From: Arthrobacter sp. SPG23
GTDB taxonomy: Bacteria > Actinomycetota > Actinomycetes > Actinomycetales > Micrococcaceae
Reading direction: 5' to 3'
NCBI RefSeq assembly: GCF_000876655.1
Contig: NZ_JYCN01000028.1
Location: 62,001 to 126,000 of the forward strand
DNA length: 64,000 nucleotides
How positions within the stretch are numbered: position 1 is the stretch's first letter; each line of letters opens with the position of its first letter. A program made the position numbers and the translations under genes. Below are positions 59,523 through 64,000 of the stretch, piece after piece. The notes beneath the pieces are model-generated. The model saw only the letters and a program-made list of their open reading frames with translations. It made no database searches and was not told where the DNA came from.

Positions 59523-60855
59523 TCACACCGGGTTCGGCATGGCGAGGACTGTATTGATGCGCTTCATGAAGGCATCCCAGCCGTCGGCGGCCTTGTCCCG
59601 TCCAAGGAACACGTTCTGGACGTTCTCGGCGAAATAGCCCTGGAAGTCGGACCCCGAACCGGTGAACCAGGCCTGGGGGTCGTAGTTGATGATGTCCGCC
59701 GCGTGCGCATAATCTGCCTGCGGGGTCAGCGCCGCGTACTCCTTGGACTTCACCACCGGCTGATAGGCCGGAATATGGCCGGCCTCCGCCCAGCTCAAGG
59801 AGCCTTTCAGCATGGAGGCGACGAACTGGTAGACGCCGCGGCGCTTGGATTCGTCCAGCGAAGCCTGGTGCGGCAGCACGAACGAGTGCGAGTCGGCGAA
59901 GGCCGCGGGCGTCCCGAAGAGGGTGGGGATGGTGCTGGCACCGAGCGGAACACCGGCCGTTTTCATGGTGGGCAACTCCCACACGCCGGTGAAAAGCAGC
60001 CCCGAACCCTGGCTGGCGAACTCCGCGATGGCCGTTCCGCCGTCGCCGCTTTTCGTTGAAATGGTGTTGTCCAGCAGGGACGTGATGAACTCCAGGCAGT
60101 CGATGGCCACATCCCGCTCCACCTGCGCGGGCGTCCCTGGATTCAGGACGAAGTCCGCACCGTGCTGGCGGTAGAACGTATAGAACAGGCGCCACATCTG
60201 CGCGCCGTCGCCCAGGTAACCGTAGGAGAGCCCGTGCTTGCCGGTCACCCGCTGCAGTTCGCGGCTCACCTCGAGGAATTGCGACGGCGATGAGATCTCC
60301 GCCAGCCGGCCATCGTTCCCCAGCACCCCGGCCTTGTCCGCCACGTCGGTGTTGTAGAGCATCACGAACGGGTGCGAGTCCAGCGCCAGCGAAAATACCT
60401 GGCCGTTGAACTGGCTCTTCTCCCAGATTCGCGGGGCGAAGTCCTCCGGACGGACCCCGAACTCCGCCAGCAGGTCCAGGTCCCAGGCATCCAGCAGTCC
60501 GCCGGGTGCATAGCCGGGCACCCTGGCCGCATGCATCACGGCCACCTCCGGCGGACGGCCGCCGGCGGAGGCCATGGCGAGCTTGGTGTAATACGGCGCA
60601 CCCCAGGCGAGCACGGTGGGTTTGATCCTGAAGTCGGGGTGGTCCGTGTTGACCTTGTCGATCATGGCCATCATCTTGATGCCGTCTCCGCCGGAGAGAA
60701 GGTGCCAGAAGCGGATGTCGTTCCCCGCCGCCTGGGCCGCGCCTCCGCACCCTGTCAGGCTCGCTCCGAGCGAAAGGCTGCCTGCGAGCACACCGCCCCC
60801 CGAGCAGCAATTGCCTGCGGGTCATCTGCATTCGGCGTGTATCAACTTGCTTCAC
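59523..60855 (-). pseudogene. sugar ABC transporter binding protein, frameshifted in a C6/G6 run
   Basis: CUT1-type binding lipoprotein split over two frames. The start (GTG 60855, GGAG upstream) gives a Tat-like signal MTRRQLLLGG; the rest, from VLAGSLSLGASLTGCGG (lipobox LTGC) to the end at 59523, is in another frame. The junction falls at a run of six C on the plus strand (60796-60801). With five, the frames join smoothly as LLLGGGVLAGS. The ~420-residue mature domain (IRFWHLLSGGDGIKMMAMIDK and so on) has no further defect. Either a recent mutation, a variable homopolymer or a sequencing error. An in-frame start inside the signal (60791) would lack the twin arginine. Confidence 0.8.
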
Positions 60856-60953
60856 CGTCACTCCTTTGGACGTAGCCGTTGGAAAAAATCACCGGCCGTC
60901 CGGCTCCTGCGGTCCCGTTGGACCGGGCCAGGCGGCTGCGGGCTGAGACACAC

Positions 60954-61004
60954 TTTATATCGTTGTAAATTGAGATACAAGGAAAATTTGTTAGCGCTCA
61001 CAAA
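60954..61004 (-). promoter_or_regulatory. promoter and lac-type operator of the arabinoside operon
   Basis: TTGTTAGCGCTCACAA (60988-61003) is one base from the perfect palindrome TTGTGAGCGCTCACAA, the classical form recognised by LacI-family repressors. Downstream on the minus strand are TTGTAT (60980-60975) and TATAAA (60959-60954), separated by 15 bp. A looser repeat TTGTA-N8-TACAA (60963-60980) overlaps them. No LacI-family gene adjoins this operon. Confidence 0.65.
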
Positions 61005-61041
61005 ATGGTAGGCGGCACTCTGCCGTCCGCGGCCGCGCCCG

Positions 61042-61785
61042 CTATTCGAGACCGGCGATGCCGGCCAGCACCTGCAGGTGATGCTCGAACAGCACGTCCT
61101 TCGCAGCGAACGTGTTTTCGCCGTACTGGCCGAATACCTCGAAGCTGATGGCCCCGAAAAGCGACGTCCACACCAGCGCTCCCCGCGCCAGTATCCCGTC
61201 CGGAAGCCCGAGCCCCAGCTCCTCCCGGATCGACGTCAAGTCGCGGGCCAGGGGCGGAGGGATCACAGCCGGGGGCCCGGCGGCCACGGACGCGGGTTCC
61301 ACCCGCACCGCGCCGGCCCGCCAGGCGGCGTCGAAGATGGCCATCAGGCTGTAGATCACCCGGGTCCCCGGCCCCGTGGTGCGCTCCGCCGGAGCCCGAT
61401 ACCCGGGCACGGGACTGCCGAAGAGCAGGGCATAGCGGGCGGGCTCGCGGACGGCCCAGCCGCGGACAGCACGCCCCAGCGCATAGAAGCGCCCCGCAAA
61501 GTCAGCTTCCGCCACGCGGCCAACGGCGGCGTCCACCTCGTCCCCCAGCTCGCCGTACGCATCGATCAGCAGGAGGGTCAGCAGCTCGTCCCGGTTTTGC
61601 ACGTACCGGTACACCGCGGAGGACACGACCCCCAGGTCCCTGGCCACGGCCCGAAGAGACAGCGCCGCGGCACCGTGGACAGCCAGGTGCTCCCGGCCCA
61701 GCCGGACAATGTCGGCGATGGTTTGCGCCCTGGCGCGCTCGCGCGGTGTGCGGGGCGCCGGGGTGGCGGCATCGGTAGCTGGCAT
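61042..61785 (-). CDS. TetR/AcrR-family regulator
   Basis: 247 aa. The N-terminal helix-turn-helix (TIADIVRLGREHLAVHGAAALSLRAVARDLGVVSSAVYRYVQNRDELL) is typical of TetR. The C-terminal ligand domain (GRAVRGWAVREPARYALLFGSPVPGY) is of the TetR_C_33-like type common in actinobacteria. Two identical AGAGCA-C-TGCTCT sites lie between it and the divergent epimerase-like gene, so it probably represses both. Ligand unknown. Confidence 0.85.
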   Translation of the reverse strand: MPATDAATPAPRTPRERARAQTIADIVRLGREHLAVHGAAALSLRAVARDLGVVSSAVYRYVQNRDELLTLLLIDAYGELGDEVDAAVGRVAEADFAGRFYALGRAVRGWAVREPARYALLFGSPVPGYRAPAERTTGPGTRVIYSLMAIFDAAWRAGAVRVEPASVAAGPPAVIPPPLARDLTSIREELGLGLPDGILARGALVWTSLFGAISFEVFGQYGENTFAAKDVLFEHHLQVLAGIAGLE

Positions 61786-61825
61786 GCCTCCAGCATTCCA
61801 TTTTTCAGAGCAGTGTCAACAATTG

Positions 61826-61838
61826 AGAGCACTGCTCT
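61826..61838. promoter_or_regulatory. TetR-type operator 1
   Basis: AGAGCACTGCTCT, a perfect 6-bp inverted repeat around one base. A half-site AGAGCA lies 19 bp to the left (61807-61812). It is next to TTGACT (61838-61843), a possible -35 for the epimerase-like gene. Confidence 0.7.
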
Positions 61839-61874
61839 TGACTTTGCCTGACGCGTGGAGCATTCTTAATTTCG

Positions 61875-61887
61875 AGAGCACTGCTCT
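61875..61887. promoter_or_regulatory. TetR-type operator 2
   Basis: A second exact copy of AGAGCACTGCTCT, extended to 7 bp per arm by flanking G and C, 49 bp from the first. The pair flanks the likely promoter of the gene at 61944. Confidence 0.7.
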
Positions 61888-61943
61888 CTGATCAATGAGC
61901 CCCCAAGCGAGCCAGACTGAAGCTCCCGAGGAAAGAGAATCCA

Positions 61944-62873
61944 ATGCCCGAACTGTATGTGGTGACCGGCGCCGGCCCCGTTGGCTGGACCGTGGCGGAG
62001 CAGCTGGCCGGCCAGGGCAAGCGGGTGCGGGTCCTGACCCGTTCCGGCAGTGGCCCGGAGCACGCGCTGATCGACAGATTGCCTGTGGACGTTTCCAACC
62101 CCGCACCGCTCGGCAAAGCGTTCGCCGGAGCGTCGGCAGTTTTCCACTGCATCCACGGCTCCGCCTACACTGCGGAGGCCTGGCTGCGGGAACTTCCGGC
62201 GGCGGAGGAGGCCGTGTTGGCGGCGGCCGGCGAGGCGGGCGCCGTCGTCGTATTTCCTGAGAGCCTTTACTCCTATAGCCGGCCGGACGCCGTGATGGCG
62301 GAGGACAGCCCGCGGGAGGCGCAGGGCGGAAAGCGCGGTGTCCGCACCGCGCTGCTGAAGGCGCGTGCAGCCTCCCCCACGAATACCGTGAGCGTGGTGG
62401 CGGGCGATTTCTTCGGCCCGCGGGTGCTGACCGCCCACGCCGGTGAACGCATGGTGCCGGCGGTGCTGGCCGGGAAGAGGATTCTGGTGATCGGCAGCGC
62501 GGACCAGCCGCACTCGTTCACCTATGTGCCGGACCTTGCCGCGGCCATGATCCGTACCGCGCAGACGCCGTCGCAGTGGAACCGGGTGTGGCACGCTCCC
62601 ACCGGCCCGGCCGTCACGCAGCGCCAGCTTGCGGCGGCCTTCGCGGAAGCGGGCGGGGTGCCCGCGCCCGCAATGGGCGCAGTGCCCGGCTGGGCCCTCC
62701 GGGCCATGGGATTCTTTTCCGCCGGCACCCGGGAGCTGGCCGAGATGCTCTACCAGTTCGAGCGGCCCTTTGTGATGGATTCGCGGGCAAGCGAGGCCGC
62801 CCTGGGGCTGCATCCCACTCCGCTGCCGCACGCCGCAGCGGCAACGGTCGCGTGGTGGCAGGCCCAGGGCTGA
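61944..62873 (+). CDS. NAD(P)-binding epimerase/dehydratase-like protein
   Basis: 309-aa atypical short-chain dehydrogenase (NAD-dependent epimerase/dehydratase superfamily). The Rossmann motif appears as VVTGAGPVGWTVAEQLAGQG, then VFHCIHGSAY and FPESLYSYS with a candidate active-site tyrosine, though without the strict YxxxK spacing, so catalysis is uncertain. Substrate unknown. GAGGAAAG precedes the ATG. Divergent from the TetR gene and probably under its control. Confidence 0.78.
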   Translation: MPELYVVTGAGPVGWTVAEQLAGQGKRVRVLTRSGSGPEHALIDRLPVDVSNPAPLGKAFAGASAVFHCIHGSAYTAEAWLRELPAAEEAVLAAAGEAGAVVVFPESLYSYSRPDAVMAEDSPREAQGGKRGVRTALLKARAASPTNTVSVVAGDFFGPRVLTAHAGERMVPAVLAGKRILVIGSADQPHSFTYVPDLAAAMIRTAQTPSQWNRVWHAPTGPAVTQRQLAAAFAEAGGVPAPAMGAVPGWALRAMGFFSAGTRELAEMLYQFERPFVMDSRASEAALGLHPTPLPHAAAATVAWWQAQG

Positions 62874-62886
62874 GGCCGCAGCGCGC

Positions 62887-64000
62887 CTACCTGCGCGCGG
62901 CACCCTCCAGGTCGGTCTCCAAGCTGCCCTCGTCGCCGCGCGAGCCGGCGAGCGCACGCTCGTCGTCCTCCAGACGCCCCGGCTTGCCGGGCCACCAGAT
63001 CCGCCGACCGAGGTCATAGGAGAGCGCCGGGACCAGCAGCGAGCGGACCAGCACGGTGTCCAGCAGGACCCCGAAGGCCACAATAAAGGCGAGCTGGACC
63101 AGGAACATGATGGGGATGACGCCCAGCGCCGCAAAGGTTGCGGCCAGGACAACTCCTGCCGACGTGATCACGCCGCCCGTCACGCCGAGGCCCCGCAGGA
63201 TTCCCGGCCTGGTGCCGTGCTTGAGTGACTCCTCCCGCACCCGGCTCATCAGGAAGATGTTGTAGTCCACGCCCAGCGCCACCAGGAAGACGAAGCCGAA
63301 CAGCGGCACGGTGGCATCAGCGCCCGGGAAGCCGAAGATGTTGTTGAACACCAGCGCGGAGACGCCCATGGCCGCGGCGTAGGACAGAACCACCGATGCC
63401 ACCAGCAGGACCGGGGCCAGCACCGAGCGCAGCAGCAGCATGAGGATCACCAGGATGACGGCGAGGACCACGGGGATGATGACGATCAGGTCGCGCTGGG
63501 CCGTGGTGTTGGTGTCCAGTGCCGTCGCGGTCACGCCGCCCACCAGCGCGCCGTCGTCGATCTTCTTGAGGTCCTCGCGGAGCTTCACCACCACGTTCTC
63601 GGCGTCGCCGGAGTCGGCCGCGTAATTCAGGGTTGCGTTGATGAGGACCTTGCCGTCGCGGACGCCGGGCTCAGCGGGGGTGCCGGGGGCTCCCGTGATC
63701 GGCACGCTGCCCTCCGCCAGGAGGTAGGCATCGCCGACGCCGTCGGTCGCCTTGGTCTTGTCCAGTACCTCCTGCGCCTTCGCTTCGTCGGCGACAATCA
63801 CCGCGGGGCTGCCGGAGCCGGCGTCGAAATGGCGCGCCAGGGCATCCTGGCCGTCCACCGCGTTGGAGGCGGTGAGGATGACGTCGGTCTGCGGCACCCC
63901 GTTGGCTTTGAGCTGCAGGATGCCTGCCGAGGCCGCAAGGAGCAGCAGCACCGAGGCGACCCAGACGGTCCGGGGCCGGCGGGACACCAGGGAACCGGTG
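62887..64000 (-). CDS. MMPL/RND-family transporter, C-terminal half (cut by window edge)
   Basis: The frame is open to the end of the window; about 371 residues are present, where full-length actinobacterial MMPL proteins have ~700-1000. Visible parts are a helix (VWVASVLLLLAASAGIL), an extracytoplasmic domain, and five clustered helices including FVFLVALGVDYNIFLMSRVREE, the GxDY segment that relays protons in MmpL proteins. A charged C-terminal tail follows. Exports lipids or drugs. A methionine at 63987 is internal, not the start. Convergent with the epimerase-like gene. Confidence 0.9.
   Translation of the reverse strand, partial: TGSLVSRRPRTVWVASVLLLLAASAGILQLKANGVPQTDVILTASNAVDGQDALARHFDAGSGSPAVIVADEAKAQEVLDKTKATDGVGDAYLLAEGSVPITGAPGTPAEPGVRDGKVLINATLNYAADSGDAENVVVKLREDLKKIDDGALVGGVTATALDTNTTAQRDLIVIIPVVLAVILVILMLLLRSVLAPVLLVASVVLSYAAAMGVSALVFNNIFGFPGADATVPLFGFVFLVALGVDYNIFLMSRVREESLKHGTRPGILRGLGVTGGVITSAGVVLAATFAALGVIPIMFLVQLAFIVAFGVLLDTVLVRSLLVPALSYDLGRRIWWPGKPGRLEDDERALAGSRGDEGSLETDLEGAARR

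Overview
The window is one continuous piece of a high-GC actinobacterial chromosome, most likely Arthrobacter/Pseudarthrobacter (Micrococcaceae). This is inferred from gene content and control signals, not from a database search. The support is a dnaK-grpE-dnaJ-hspR operon with HAIR-type operators, SigL- and SigD-like ECF sigma factors with their anti-sigma partners, DUF1206 and WXG100-like proteins, frequent ATGA stop/start overlaps, and -10 boxes placed 6 nt before ATG codons, a geometry that suggests leaderless transcripts. No rRNA, tRNA, prophage, insertion sequence or CRISPR array was recognised. About 60 protein genes are supported. One of them, a sugar-binding protein, is frameshifted.

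Layout. 1-1425: end of a geranylgeranyl reductase-like gene and a long-chain polyprenyl diphosphate synthase (quinone side chain). 1426-2815: an AbiEi/DUF559-like nuclease-fold gene bracketed by two related ~95-bp palindromic elements. 2816-4852: SMI1/KNR4-like protein, TRIC-family channel, and a CbiX/SirB-type chelatase. 4907-9841: tight assimilatory sulfate reduction operon sirA-cysH-cysD-cysN. 9947-17469: RtcB RNA ligase, RelA/SpoT-domain protein, GYD protein, an orphan sulfonate/nitrate-type binding protein, MFS transporter, trmB and small membrane proteins. 17478-21200: WXG100-like 525-aa protein with a small partner, a DUF1206 membrane protein, an SRPBCC protein. 21253-26665: two ECF sigma/anti-sigma modules with recognisable cognate promoters. 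26962-28188: alanine-type aminotransferase.

28273-38712 is a fructan/fructose island: a secreted GH32 enzyme, a LacI repressor, an FrcBCA-type ABC importer, a PfkB fructokinase and a membrane-anchored GH32 enzyme. Near-identical TGACA(A/T)CGTTGTC(A/T) palindromes lie before the first GH32 gene, over the repressor start and before the binding-protein gene, so one repressor probably controls the set. 38873-43905: DMP19-like protein, SWIM/SNF2 helicase and a small membrane protein. 44140-48966: urea importer urtABCDE without linked urease genes. 49246-51027: ketopantoate-reductase-like protein and an alpha/beta hydrolase. 51136-55373: heat-shock operon. 55518-61005: an acidic GDYG-repeat protein, then an arabinoside locus (GH51 arabinofuranosidase, two permeases, frameshifted binding protein) behind a lac-type operator. 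61042-64000: TetR regulator with twin operators, a divergent NAD-binding epimerase-like protein, and the C-terminal half of an MMPL transporter cut by the window edge.

The points most worth following are the palindrome-bracketed nuclease-fold gene, the domain-within-domain insertion in the secreted GH32 enzyme, the mirror-image SigL promoters, the WXG100-like beta-repeat protein, the GDYG-repeat protein, and the single-base frameshift in the arabinose-locus binding protein.
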